Assembly: GCA_035236585.1 (NCBI GenBank)
Contig: CP141136.1
Span: forward strand, 49,617,136 to 49,681,135
Direction: 5' to 3'
DNA: 64,000 nucleotides
Source of the DNA: Warburgia ugandensis
Lineage: Eukaryota > Streptophyta > Magnoliopsida > Canellales > Canellaceae
A program made the translations under genes and the position numbers. The notes under the pieces were generated by a model. It was not told the DNA's origin, searched no databases, and saw only the letters and a list, made by a program, of their open reading frames with translations. Positions within the stretch are counted from its first letter, which is position 1. Each line of letters opens with the position of its first letter. This document shows positions 47,790 through 59,299 of this stretch, piece after piece.

Positions 47790-48292
47790 GTAAGTATAGT
47801 TCTTTCCTTCTTCTTTCTTTTTGACATACAGGCATAAGTTCATAAAGTCAAGAATTTTGGCATTCTTGTGTTGTTCGTGACATGATTAGTGATGTCAAAT
47901 ATTCTCTATTTTTAAAATTAACTCCTCTTACAATGTGAATATGACCAAGTAATCAGTTCTGGCTTGGAAATTAAGAAAAAATATTTCAGGAATAATCTAC
48001 AGTTATCTGATCACATATTTGATAACAAAAGTAAACATTTTCTGCATCTATATCAGTATTTTCCTCATTTCTCTACAAATAGAACTGCCATGCATCTTTG
48101 CTCTTTATGTAGCAGCACTAATAACTCTTTGCTGACTTTTTCTCTTCGGTAAATAAAGAACATATAGCGCATCACCAGCTAATCATTGGAATTCTTTGCC
48201 AGCATGTTCTTGATAGCATGGATTTAAAACCATCCATTCCCGCTGGTAGCAAATCAACCAGTTTCAAGAACTTGAAAGTTGTAAACCACTTT
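47790..48292. other. Start of intron 8, nothing recognised
   Basis: Intronic sequence. The next aminotransferase exon (expected to begin with Ile-Ala-Tyr-like residues) is not here. Confidence 0.4.
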
Positions 48293-48553
48293 GAGTTGTC
48301 TCCCAATTGAACAGATTGTTACATACTTGATCGAGTCATTCTAGTTAAAGGATAAAGGAAAAACAGAATAGAGGCAGAAGGAATTCTATGCTAGCATGTT
48401 CTCATTGGTGTGGAGAACATTATGAGTTGGCTTCCAATTGAACAGATTGTTCCGCACTTGACTTAGTCATTCTAGTTAAAGTATAGGAAAAACAGAATAG
48501 AGGCACAAGGAACTCAATGCTAGCATGTTCTTGTTGGTGCAGAAAGTACATCT
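48293..48553 (+). repeat. 131-bp tandem duplication in intron 8
   Basis: gagttgtctcccaattgaac at 48293 recurs as gagttggcttccaattgaac at 48424. The units share aaaaacagaatagaggcaca-like and gctagcatgttct tracts. A third, weaker partial match precedes them (agcatgttcttgatagcatgg near 48203). Confidence 0.85.
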
Positions 48554-48554
48554 G

Positions 48555-49842
48555 AGTTGAAAAGATTTCAAGTTGAAATCACTGTTAGTAACTTGATGTT
48601 AACTGGGTTTTCTTTGATGGAATTTTCAAGTTGGCATGTAAAATCCATCTGAATTGAAAGATTTGAAAGCTGAGAATCACCATCAACGATTATCTACGTT
48701 AGAAGAAAGAAAAAAATTACCATTCAAAACTTGCTGCCATTCTGATGGCTCCCAAATTGAACTTTGTTAAGCAATTGATCTCAATCAGTCAAGCTTTTCT
48801 CAAATTTCACTCGAAGAACATCTAAAGAATAAAAACAAAATGGTAAAATATCCACATACTCATAGTTAAGTAAAACAAATCTTCGTAGAGCTGGCTAAAA
48901 CATGCATTATAATTTTTGAATGTTGTACAATCTGAGTTGGATGCCGTGGCAGAGATCTGAATTTAATTTTTCTGAAGGTATTCATGCATTGGAGACTGAA
49001 GTACTGGCCTTAGTCTAATAGTGCAAAATCATTAAAGGTGAAAAGATTGAGATTGGCTGGGTTGAATCCCGAATATTGAGCTGCCATTTATTCTTGCATA
49101 TTTGTGAGGCATCAACTATCTTCACAAAGCGGCATTTACTGTCCCATCTAAACTAGGTTCAAAGAATTCAGTTTATGTAAGCAAAATCTTTTGCAATACA
49201 TTGTTGTATGACTCCCTTATTATATTTGGTGGAGAAACACAAATCACGATATTCTCAACTTACTAGAGAATCAAGAATCATAATTCACAAAGATAGAGCC
49301 AATATTGATTTTCTTCTAGAGGTAAATGGTAGACTAGTATTATGTGATAAAAGAGTATTGAAGAAATACTGAAGTATAAAACATGACAACTTCCTACGAA
49401 ACTCAAAATTATCTACTAAGACCAAAATGGATGTAGGATGGCCAAAGAACCATTTCTAAGCAGACTTAATTTGTGGTAGTAAGTCAACTATTTTAAAGAG
49501 ACACTAAATTGTTTAAAACAATTTCAAATGACTGGGTAAAAAGAAACTAGAAAAAGAGTTTACAAATTCTACCCAAAATACAAAGAGAAGTGAAAATTGA
49601 ATAAAAAAGATCAAGTTACATCTGCAAACAGTCCACGGATTGCTGTAAAGAATAAATTCTGCAAACTGGCTCTCCTCTCCCACTTCATTTGAGGCTTTGA
49701 AGGAAGGATTTATCTGACTCCTTAGAGGCAATGAGGTTGCCATGGGTGACACGAAAGCAACCATGGGCATGGTTGAGGAGTTAAGGACCAAGTGGGTGTC
49801 CTTGAGAAGGCCATTCTAATGGGGATGTGACCACAATAAAGG
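48555..49842. other. Intron 8 sequence, nothing recognised
   Basis: No domain, RNA gene or terminal repeat seen. Confidence 0.35.
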
Positions 49843-50069
49843 TGTCATACCCCAAATTTGGCCCTTTAAAACCTTGAGGTGCAACAACACCTTGGGTAAC
49901 CCATCCTGCATTATAAATGAATGAAACATTAGATCCGATTAACCCTTAAGAATTCACATGAGTGCACAAACCACTACTAAAAATGAAAATTTGAAATTTG
50001 ATCACCCAACCAAATGTCCTATTATAAGATAGGCATCCCTTTACACAAAAAAATATATCAAAATACAAA

Positions 50070-50656
50070 GGTACCTGAGCAAAACAAAATTTCTAGGAAA
50101 AATTATTCGAACTACTGCTGAATTACCATGGTTTTGCATAAAGACCCCTTCATTGTTTGAAGCAACAATGGTGGTACCTTACCTTCCACGGGTCCTATAC
50201 GGTGGGTCCTTCCATTAGGATACTGTCCCAAATCACTAATGGAAGACCAAAGCAGGCTCACCTACTGAATGTTATAATCTTCTTTCGTGGTTATCCTTAT
50301 TTTTGCTATTGGAGAAAATTTGAAAGAAACAGGAAAAAAAAGACCCTTTATAAAATAAAGTTTGGACCCAAAAGTAAAGTAGCGTCCCTTTTTCTTGTCC
50401 TTTTCTTTCAAAATTTTCCCTGTAGCAAAATGAGGATAACCGAGAAAGAAGGTTGTAATATATAGAGTGTGGGACCGCTTTGGGGTTCTGTTAGTGATCT
50501 AGGAAAGAATACTAATGGAAGGATCCACCATGTAGGACCCCTGGAAGTTGTGGTGCCACCACTAAGGCTCCAAACAATGGAGGGCTATTTTTGCAAAGCA
50601 TGGTAGTTCAAGGTTGTCCTTACAATTTCCTAAACTTCGGTTTTGATAAATGTGAC
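50070..50656. mobile_element. 587-bp element with ~180-bp terminal inverted repeats (foldback/MITE-like)
   Basis: The left arm (50070-50256) and the reverse complement of the right arm (50478-50656) align over most of their length. Shared stretches include ccttccattag, cattgtttg and tgaactaccatg/tgaattaccatg. The loop of ~220 bp is non-coding. No TSD could be assigned. The long arms would let a transcript fold into a long hairpin. It could be a non-autonomous Mutator-like element or an inverted duplication. Confidence 0.75.
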
Positions 50657-51330
50657 CAAGAGGTTGCAAAATAAAGTCCTTATTCTTGACACTTCGTTCT
50701 TCAAATGTTTTCACTCCTTTGATATACCTGTTACTTTGGAAGATTTTATCAAAAAATATAGATGTGAGCTCAACAACTTAGCAAGTAACTAACCAAGGTT
50801 TGTACTAGGGTATACAACTATGATGACAATTCTAACAATCCACAAATCTACATACATAAATAAATAAATAAAATGCTAAATACATTAGTTCAATTAGGAA
50901 TTCTGAAATAATTTTTAAGCATAAAAAAATCTTATTGAAAAAGTAGAACTTTAAAACAAGTTCAAAACTTTCAGTTAAGTCCACGTCCTTTTTGTCAAAT
51001 TAGTTGAAGCCACATATCTACATACCCACCTTTCGTTGATTAGATGGGGCCAATATACCTCCTAGTTGAAGGTGCTCATCTCAATTGAGGTCCAAATAAT
51101 ATCCTTGTTGACATTTCAACTGAGGTCCTAATATACCATTAGTGGTTGGATGATGGTCCAAATAACACTCCAGTCTAGAGGTCTATATAACATACCCATT
51201 GACTAGGTAGTGTCCAGATAATATCCTCAGTGATCAATTGAAGCTAGATATTTGACCCCGAGATCCATAAATACCTCCTTGATCAAATGGAGTCCAGATG
51301 TTATCCTCAATGGTCAGTTGAAAACATATA

Positions 51331-51716
51331 TGAGGAATGCTAAACTAATCACACTATAGGTCAATCTAGTGACTACATTTATATGGCCCACCTATAATGA
51401 TCCGACTCATTCATCTCGTTTCTCTATGCTTAGATGTGTCATATATAAAAAATCATGTGATTTGGACGACTCTATTATCTAAAAAGCATCTGAAAATGTT
51501 GTGCTTAAAAATGGATAGTTTAAAAACTTAATAAAAGAATATACAATTTTTTAATGCCTAGAATCATCCATGCCACATGCCTTTTGATCTACAAGACATC
51601 TAAATCTAGAGCAACAAGATGAACGAGTTGGATCACATATAGGTAAGCCCCATAAAATGTGGTTGCTAGGTCGCACCTCATAATGTGGTTAGTTTAACGT
51701 TCCTCAATATATAATG
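51331..51716. mobile_element. 386-bp MITE-like element with ~145-bp terminal inverted repeats
   Basis: Begins tgaggaatgctaaactaatc and ends with the inverse (reverse complement tgaggaacgttaaactaacc). Inner shared stretches include atgatcc-actc-ttcatct and cttagatgt/tttagatgt. It is flanked by AT-rich atata on both sides, perhaps the target duplication. It has no ORF. The class cannot be set from sequence alone; Mutator-like is a reasonable guess given the arm length. Confidence 0.78.
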
Positions 51717-52208
51717 CCCCTTGGGGGTCCAAATAACATACCCCTTGATTAGGGTTTCATATAAGAGTCGAAAAGAAAGAACTGAAAGTCATAAGAAAGG
51801 AAACCTTTGCAAGCCGAAGTTCTGGAGGAAATCATTCAAATGCAGTTCCTTGAATCCATAATTGCACTTATATGCACCACTTATAAGGATTCACCTAAAT
51901 ATTTGCATTTTGACTGTAAGAAAGTCATGCTAATAAATGATAATCGAAAGTAAATGTGTAAACCTTGCTCATAGTCATAAACATTCTAAATATCCAAGCC
52001 TAAATGTCATGGTTATGAGGATAGTTAAAGCAAGACTAGAAGTAAACTGGTTTAAAAAAAAGGGATAATCAAAGCTTATAAAGAAGCTAAGGAACACATG
52101 GCAAGAATTCATAAGATAGAGAAATCCATTTAAAGACTTCAAACATATAAATTCCACAATAATATTTTCTAATTCTAGATTGTATTCCAAAAGTTTCTAA
52201 AAATTCTT
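51717..52208. other. Intron 8 sequence, nothing recognised
   Basis: No coding or repeat signature apart from AT-richness. Confidence 0.35.
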
Positions 52209-55200
52209 TCATCATCAAGACCTTATCCTAATTAAGGGTAGGCCACATGAATCTTGTTCTTCCATTCCCATCTTATTAAGTGTCATTATTTCATTTAGTC
52301 CTAAAGTTTTTAAAATCTTCTCTCTCCACTTCTATCCACGTACTTTTGAGCCTTCCCCTTGCCCTTTTAGAATCTTCAACTTGGATTACCTCACTCTTAA
52401 ATGATGCCGTTTTTGGTCTTTGTTGGATATGGCCAAATCATCTATGTCTAATCACCCTCATCATAGTACCTATTGGTGCTTCTCCTAAGTTTCCTCTAAT
52501 GTTTTCATTTCTAATTCTATCCTTTCTTGTCTTGTCACTTATCTATCTCAATATTCGCATTTCGACAACACTCATCATATGTATATCTTGTTCTTTAATT
52601 GCCCAATACTCTGATATATGGAGTATGGTCGATTACACAAAACTCAAGAGGCACATCTCCATTTATTCCAACTCACTTGGATTCTCTGGGTAACCTCCAT
52701 CACAATCGCTCTACTCTCATGAATTATCATTCTCAAGTATCAAAAGTGGTCTTTTAGGGAGACTTCTTGATTATCAATCTTTACTGGTGCTCTAGTCCCA
52801 CTCCTCACCTAGCTAAAATTGCATTCCATATATTCTATCTTAGTTCAGCTAGTTTTAGATCCTTTAGATTTTAATGTATCTCTCCACAACTCTAGCATTG
52901 TGTTCACGCTCTCCCTTATCTTATCAATCAAAACCATATCATCTGCAAATAACATGCATCATGGAATCTAGTCTTGCAAATGTTTTGTTAACTCATTCAT
53001 AACCAACGTAAAAAGGTATGGGCTCAATGTGGATCCTTGGTACAATCCTATAGTGATGGGAATATACCCTCGTGGTCCTAGCGTTTGTTAGCGCTCCCTC
53101 ACACATATCCTTAATTATGTCAATATACCCTCGTGAAACCCCTTTCTTACCCTACACTCACCATGTCCTTCATCCTCTCCCTATATTTCTCTATCAATTG
53201 TCTAAGTAGGAAAATAGCTTCCATGTTAGACCTCCTAGGCATGAAACCAAACTGGTTCTCTAATACAAATGTCTCATGCCGTAGCCTCTTATTAATCACT
53301 CGAAAAAGTTTTATAGTATGGCTCATAAGTTTGATCCCCTATAATTAGTGCAACTCTGTATGTCTCCTTTATAAATTAGTATAATAGAGCTCTTCCTCCA
53401 TTCATCCGGTATTTTCTTCAATTTTACAATCTTGTTAAACAATTTTATCAACCATTACTCCAGTATCTCTTGTATACTTCCTACCTCTATTAGTGCACCA
53501 TTGGGCCCAAGGGCCTTTCTTGATTTCATCCTTTTCAAGTCCTCTTTCACTTCAGGTATTCTAATCCTATGGTCGTATTTATAATGTCCAACGTTATTTC
53601 AATTTACAATATCATTTAGTAATTTTTTAAAGTAACTTTCCACCTTTGTTTGATCTCATCATCTTTTATTACTGCCCGTTGGTCATTGCTTCTAATGCAT
53701 TTAATGTGATCTAAAGTCCTTACTCTTCTATTCTCTTACTTTTGCAGTTTAAACACATCTTTCTCACCTTCTCTTGATCCTAATCTATTATAGAGATCAT
53801 CATATGCCTTGAGTTTAGCCTCACTTAATTCACTCTTAGCAACCATTTTAGCATTCCTATATTGCTCAAAGTTTTTGTTATTGTTAGTCCTCTACCATAC
53901 TTTAAAACACACGCTTTTCTCTTTAATATTTTTTTCTACTTTTTCACTCCGCCAAGTTTCCTTTACTGGATGTCTTTTACTTTTAGATACTCCTAGGACA
54001 TCTTTTGCCACTTTCTTAATAGACTCAGCCATATTAGTCCACATGGTGTTTACTTCTGTTTAATTGTTCCAGTTTCCTTATACCATCAGGTTGTTTGTAA
54101 ATTATGTTGTCTTCTCTCCTTTCAAGTCGACTACTTAGTTTTTGGATACCTATTAAGTCTATTTCCTTTCATCTATATTTTAATGTAGATAACCATTAAC
54201 CTATGTTGTGAGGTTAGACTCTCACCAGTATCACCTTACAATCTTTACACATTGATCGTTCAGTATTCCCAAGTAGAAAAAAGTCTATTTGACTTTTATA
54301 TGGTCCACTTTTAAAGGTTAATAAGTGTTCATCCATTTTCGTAAAGTATGTGTTTGCTATAGCTAGGTTATATGCCAAAGCAAAATAGAGAATAGCTTCT
54401 CTCATCCCATTTCTTTCTCCAATTCTATGCCCCTCCATGTGCCCTATTATATCCTTCCTTTTCTTTTCCTACATGACCATTAAATTTTGCTTCTATAAAT
54501 ATCTTCTCTGTGTTGGAAATTTCTTACATGTCTCCTTCCATATCTTCCCAAAACTATCTTTTGATTCTATTCTCCAACCCTACTTGTAGCGCCTATGCAC
54601 TTATAACATTTATGATCTTTCCTCCTAAAACAAATTTAGTTAGTATAATTCTATTACTGGTTCTTTTAATGTCTACAACTTTATTCTTTAATTCTTTATC
54701 TACCACTATCTCTACGCCGCTTCTATTATTGTCCTTTCCTACATACTAGAGCTTATACACATCCATTTTTTCTAGTTTTAGTCCCTTTCCACTTGGTTTC
54801 TTGGATATAAGCGATGTTCACTCTTGTGTTTCATCATATCTACTAACTCCATATTCTTACATGCCAGTGTGCTTGTATTCCATGTGGTGATATAAATCTT
54901 ATTCTCCTGAGATAGCCTATGTACTAGTGCACTTCCCAAGCGGTGTGGGAATCCATGCCTGCTTTCCACTGCACCTGGGTTTGAATGCAGAGGGAAGCTC
55001 TAATAGCCCTTGTCCATTTTCCACTGCACCCAAGATCCGATGCAGCTCTCTTCGCTTACCACCTTAGCAGCCCTTGTCCATTTTTCACTGCATTGGGGAT
55101 CTGATGTAGCACGTCACTTACAGGGAATGTCAAAAATCGATTCATGCATGGGGTTTGCAAAAGTTTTAGTTGCCGGCTGGCACTTGATGCAAAACCCCCC

Positions 55201-55250
55201 AACTGCCCCTTCTTTATCCCAGCTTGGGATCGGCTGTGATAAAACCATAT
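52209..55250 (-). mobile_element. RTE-type non-LTR retrotransposon, nearly full length, decayed, antisense in intron 8
   Basis: Read on the minus strand: a GC-richer 5' leader (55250-54950, with gccgatcccaagctggga), an endonuclease start (ITTWNTSTLACKNMELVDMM near 54900), an RT core with ENQFGFMPRRSNMEAIFLLR (about 53250-53200), the RT active-site region CMLFADDMVLIDK after frame correction (near 52950), then KSKGSKLS and YMECNF. It ends at the same 3' end as the 8763 copy, with a TCATCATCA tail remnant. Many stops and frameshifts make it inactive. The clade call rests on the RT pattern and tail type. Confidence 0.85.
54955..55130 (-). repeat. ~60-bp repeats in the RTE 5' leader
   Basis: Three related units around ttccactgcacctgggt, ttccactgcacccaagatcc and tttcactgcattggggatc, each followed by a gatgcag-like word and spaced about 50-60 bp apart. 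They lie upstream of the endonuclease frame and may be promoter monomers. Confidence 0.65.
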
Positions 55251-55875
55251 AGAACCAAAACCCTCTTCCTTCTAAAAAATCCTTTACTTAATCTGATACA
55301 AGATTATGGAAAGTGGAGATAGATGGATGAGATAGTTGGCAAAAAGTTGGAAGGACTATAATTGAAAAGGCCATGGTTAATTATTTAGTGAGAGAACTCA
55401 AGGAAGATGGATTAGTTGCTTAACGTTCAGGTGGACTTGCTGTCTCCTTACTTTTCAACACTGACCTCTACTATCTTTCTCTTCTCTAAGTTCTTTTCTT
55501 CTCATTTTAGAATCTGCAAACTGCTTACTATATGAGTTACTTTTTATGTATAACATCATTTAAGTAATGTTCTGTAACATTTACTTAAGACATTCTAAAA
55601 GAATAAAATTTCAACTCTCCCACTCTTGTACAAAATCATCGTTTGCATGTTGGGGTCAAATTTCCATCTTTGCAACACAATGATATTTCTCAAATCTTAA
55701 AATTTGTAGATTCTAACATTGCATAATGTTACCAAAAACCAAAACTCCTATAAGAAAAGTCTTAAACTTTGCCCTAAAAAATAAAAAAAATTTCCTCAAG
55801 ACATTACATTTTCTGGTCATCAGTAACAGGTTTTTGGTCAAACTTTTATGTACATGTTGTATCCTTACAAAGGAG
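55251..55875. other. Intron 8 sequence, nothing recognised
   Basis: AT-rich spacer between the RTE leader and the decayed gag. It may be leader sequence of the latter. Confidence 0.35.
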
Positions 55876-56960
55876 AAGATGAAGATACCTCAATTTGAAA
55901 ATTTTGAAGGGACATAGGAAGTTGAGATATTGGAGAACTTCATTTGGTCAATGAAGTAATACTTTAATGGCTATGAAAATGAGTAGACCAGGTGTACACC
56001 ATAATGATGTACCATGTTGGTGATGTGATATATAATGGTGGGGACAAAGGTATCACAATACAGAGATGTCTTTGTGTAGTGAAACCAGGACTAATGTGGA
56101 TTATTCAAGAATCAAAGTCGATTTGAAGAGAGAGGTGTTTGTGTGATCACTATTGCAAGCAATCAAGAGGAAACAAAGGGGACAGTTCCTGAAAATATAG
56201 AGTAGTTGGAAAGAGGGGAGCTTGGTGAAATGCATGCATACCCAGACTAGTTGTGATTACATGAAAGATTTCGTGCATGTTATGCTGGATCTTCTTGACA
56301 TGATGGGAATGGACTAAGGTGTTCTTCTTCATGAAAGGGTTGGCCTACTTGGGCCTAGAAAGAATTGCAATTCAGTGGCATGGCCTACTTGGCTTGGGAT
56401 TGGCTGTGGTGGAGAAGCTGATGATGAGTATGAGTGACCAAGGAGGATGGCCTCTCCAGTTAGGTACTATGGACTCTTCTGGTGAAGGGAATGTTGGAGG
56501 AGATTGCGAAGGAAAAGATGAGGATGAACAGATGTCAAATACCAAAGGATGGAATAAGACATGTGTGGCGAAGCAGTGGTGCTTCATTTGCAATGTCGAC
56601 CTGCTTGTATGTTGGGCATCAAAGAGAGGGACAGTTGGTGCAATCGTGATAGATGAGGAAGCTGTTTGAAGTCAAAGTTTGGGGTCTTACATCTGTTGAA
56701 GAACATGGGCATGCTAATGTGATTGTAGGGCTCCAAATGGTTGGGAAGAGACTGCAAAAGAAAAGATAAAGATAATCAGAGGTCAGGTAATAAGGGATGG
56801 AACACTTATGAGTGGTAAAGCAGTGGGTTTTTATTTGTAATGGGGATCATCTTGTGCATTTGGTGTCAAAGAGAGACAATGCAATTAGGATGGAGGAGGA
56901 ACCTGAGAAATGGGGTTTGGAGCCTTGCATCTACTGAAAAACTTGGGCACGCAAATGCAT
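55876..56960 (+). pseudogene. Degenerate Ty3/gypsy gag with zinc knuckle
   Basis: Allowing frame slips, the plus strand reads MKIPQFENFEGT, EVEILENFIWSMKQYFN, then GSLVKCMHTQTSCDYMKDF, MLDLLDM and CFICN followed by KRGT. This is the order of a gag core (LENFLWDMEQYF, then SxRDYVKEF) and a CxxC knuckle seen in one group of plant gypsy elements. A 248-bp duplication covers the knuckle. No pol follows; LTR-like DNA comes next. Confidence 0.55.
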
Positions 56961-56980
56961 TTGCAGGACTCTAGATGCAT
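56501..56980 (+). repeat. ~248-bp diverged tandem duplication across the gag zinc-knuckle region
   Basis: agattgcgaaggaaaagatg at 56501 aligns with agactgcaaaagaaaagata at 56749. The downstream parts (ggatggaataagaca / ggatggaacactta; tggggtcttacatctgttga / tggagccttgcatctactga) keep the same spacing. Many substitutions indicate an old event. Confidence 0.75.
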
Positions 56981-57558
56981 GTGAAAAGGCGTCTGCTCTA
57001 TTGTGTGGTGGAGGGTTTAATAGACCAACTGAAATGGTTCCATCAACTCCCTTATATAAGTTTGAGAGGAACTTGCGGCTTGGAAAACTCTGAAGTGTAG
57101 AGATTCTAAAATGCTCCAGAAGACCTTGGAAAATATATAATTTTCCAGTGAGTTTCTACAAGAGTAGGAGTGTATGCTCTAGACTCGGTTACAAAATTTG
57201 TCTTAACCATTTCGTTGATTGACATATGTAATGATCTAGACTGTTGGTTCTGGAAGGAAGGCCTATAAACAGGAATTGCCTTCTCACTTGCCAAACCACT
57301 TAAGGGTTGGACGCATTCTCTAGGAAGAGAATGGAGAGAGCATTGTCTGAGTTAAAAGTGTGCTTCCATCTTGGGGAGTCTAATTGTATCAGGAACTTTG
57401 GGGCTAGAAGCTAATGCATTTGAGTTGCAGCTTGTATCGTGGCCTAGCTCAAGCGTCACGCTGGTGTAAGCTAGCGGAATAACACCTGTATGCTGCAGGT
57501 TTTCTCTGAAGGATCAGACGAAATCTTTAATAGTCATAAATCCATAGCAATCATAAAT

Positions 57559-58053
57559 AAACAATTGGGAGGCCAATGCATGAAGCTCTCGTATATGTGG
57601 GGTTCGGGGAAGGGACGGACCACAAAGGTTTTATAGTATGCAGTCTTACTTTGATTCATTTTGATATGGCGTAGACATATTATGCTCTTATACAAATAAG
57701 AGTCTCTCTTTGCCCTTTTACCCTACTAAGAGATAGTGAGTTTAATGTGGAAACAATTGGACGGCTCGGTGGGAAGATAATGAATTTGTGGATATGATGA
57801 CGCCTCACTATTGATTGGGACAAAGATGGATTGTTATCCATTAGATATCTATAAGAATTTCCTGGGGATTGCCTTCTAATAGATGTTTTGGCTCTGTCTA
57901 ATGATTGAACTCTGCTCTCATACTGCTACCACTTGACAGATATAGATGAAGCTTTGCATTACTATAAGAGGTTGTTTCCGCACATCGAACCTGTGACCTC
58001 CAGCTCACACGGCGACAACTCTACAGTTGCGCCAAGGCTCCCCTTCTCTAGAA
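57559..58053 (-). mobile_element. Au SINE interrupted by a ~298-bp insertion
   Basis: The two halves of one Au SINE lie at 57559-57653 (tail to cagtcttactttg) and 57952-58053 (ctttgcattactataagagg to the head). The SINE carries its own duplication caatcataaat at 57548-57558 and 58054-58064, so both halves are one insertion. Confidence 0.88.
57654..57951. mobile_element. Unclassified 298-bp insertion inside the Au SINE
   Basis: It is bounded by ctttg at 57649-57653 and 57952-57956, a 5-bp target duplication that restores the SINE exactly when one copy is removed. It begins attcattttgatatgg and ends gatatagatgaag. There is no ORF and only a weak terminal inverted match (ttcat). The 5-bp TSD would suit an LTR-type or CACTA/Harbinger-size insertion; the class is unknown. 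Confidence 0.7.
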
Positions 58054-58887
58054 CAATCATAAATGTGGAACTCAAAGTAGCAGCAGTTATAATTTACAAC
58101 AAATGATGGGTTTTTGGTTGACGAACTTCCTGGGCAAAGGTTAAACCTAGAAGTTCTAAAAGCTGAGAAAACAGACCCAGATTCAAGGATGACTGTTGTT
58201 TTGATGAAACAGTCTGTCAAAACTTGCAAGAACATAATAGTTGCTGAAATTTTCTAGGATTGAAAATTTGAACTTTGTTGTATGGGAAGTTTCTGAAACT
58301 ATTCTTTAGGAATAGAGAGTGTTGTTTAAGTTCGAGTGTGCTTCCTTCCTTTGTTGAGTTGTACCTGGAGCTTTGGTTCATAGGAACTTGGGCATTTGAC
58401 TTGCAGAGGATTTTGGAGCATAACTCAAGTGTCACACGGGTGTGAGTTAGGGGAATAGCACCATTGACATGCAGCACACAGGTTTTCTATAAAGAACTCA
58501 TCCAAAATCTTTCACAGTCATAAATGTGGAACTCAAAGTTGCAGCATTTATAATATACAAAGAATGACTGCACTTTAGTTGATGAATTTCCTGGGTAAAG
58601 GTTAAACATAGAAATTTATAAAAGCTTAAAAGACAAAACCCAGGTTAGAGGATGATTGTTGTTTGGATGAGATAGTCAAAACTTCCAATAACATGATATT
58701 TGCTGAAATTTTGAAATTCATTCGACTGGAAGTTTTGGAGAAGTTGTATGATTAATCTGGATTAAAATCTGAAAAAGATACGAAGAAGGAAATCAAACTA
58801 TGAAGAGGGCAATAATGATAAGTAGTAGTTTTCCAAGAAAAGAGAAAATGAAAAATCATGACAATGTGGTAAAAACCATAATGAATA

Positions 58888-59289
58888 TGTTAGCTATGTC
58901 TTTGTTTGGCTAGAAGCAATCAAGAAGAATAGAAGGTTTATTGAGATTCAGGAGTATTGTTTACAGATTGGTGAATGTAAAGAAGAAGAAGAAGAAAAAA
59001 TGAACAAGGTTACACTCCAGTTCCCACTTAGGCGACTCCTTGCCTGCCTTTACTGGACTCTGCCTTCTCTCTCCCCCCTCTCCATCCTCCTCCCCTTTTT
59101 CCGTATATACCTCTTCTCCTAACCAAATTTCCCTCCATCTGCTCCTCTGACTGTCCTTCCTTTCCTGACTTCATTGTTGTAACTGAATGTGTTGAGGATA
59201 ATTGCCTAGATTTCTGGGGACCACTTCTTCTGGAGTAGGTTAATCCAAAATGATCCTGCTTCCCTCCCTGGTCATTGTAATCCTCATCA
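58888..59289 (-). repeat. 3' LTR of the intron 8 chromovirus
   Basis: 402 bp, with the same ends as the other LTR and an expanded gaagaagaa run. The adjacent taccccccctaaaac at 59291-59305 is the polypurine tract in reverse. Confidence 0.93.
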
Positions 59290-59299
59290 ATACCCCCCC

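Larger units (their letters stand above)
49843..51800. repeat. Possible LTR-derived tract hosting two inverted-repeat elements
   Basis: The start tgtcataccccaaatttggc looks like the 5' end of some large plant gypsy LTRs. The tract is non-coding, with degenerate ~100-bp repeats at 51000-51330 (tccagataatatcctcag / tccagatgttatcctcaa). No matching 3' LTR end or TSD was confirmed. Confidence 0.35.
57096..58745 (+). repeat. LTR-like tract with an internal ~450-bp tandem duplication
   Basis: It starts with U3-like DNA containing ggcctataaacagg (TATA-like, ~57263). A first copy of an R/U5-like block (57313-57558 and 58065-58260) is repeated at 58299-58740. Matching words are agtgtgcttcc, ggttttctctgaag/ggttttctataaag, and atttcctgggtaaaggttaa versus cttcctgggcaaaggttaaa. 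The first copy is split by an Au SINE. It is probably the LTR of the gag remnant to the left. Confidence 0.55.
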
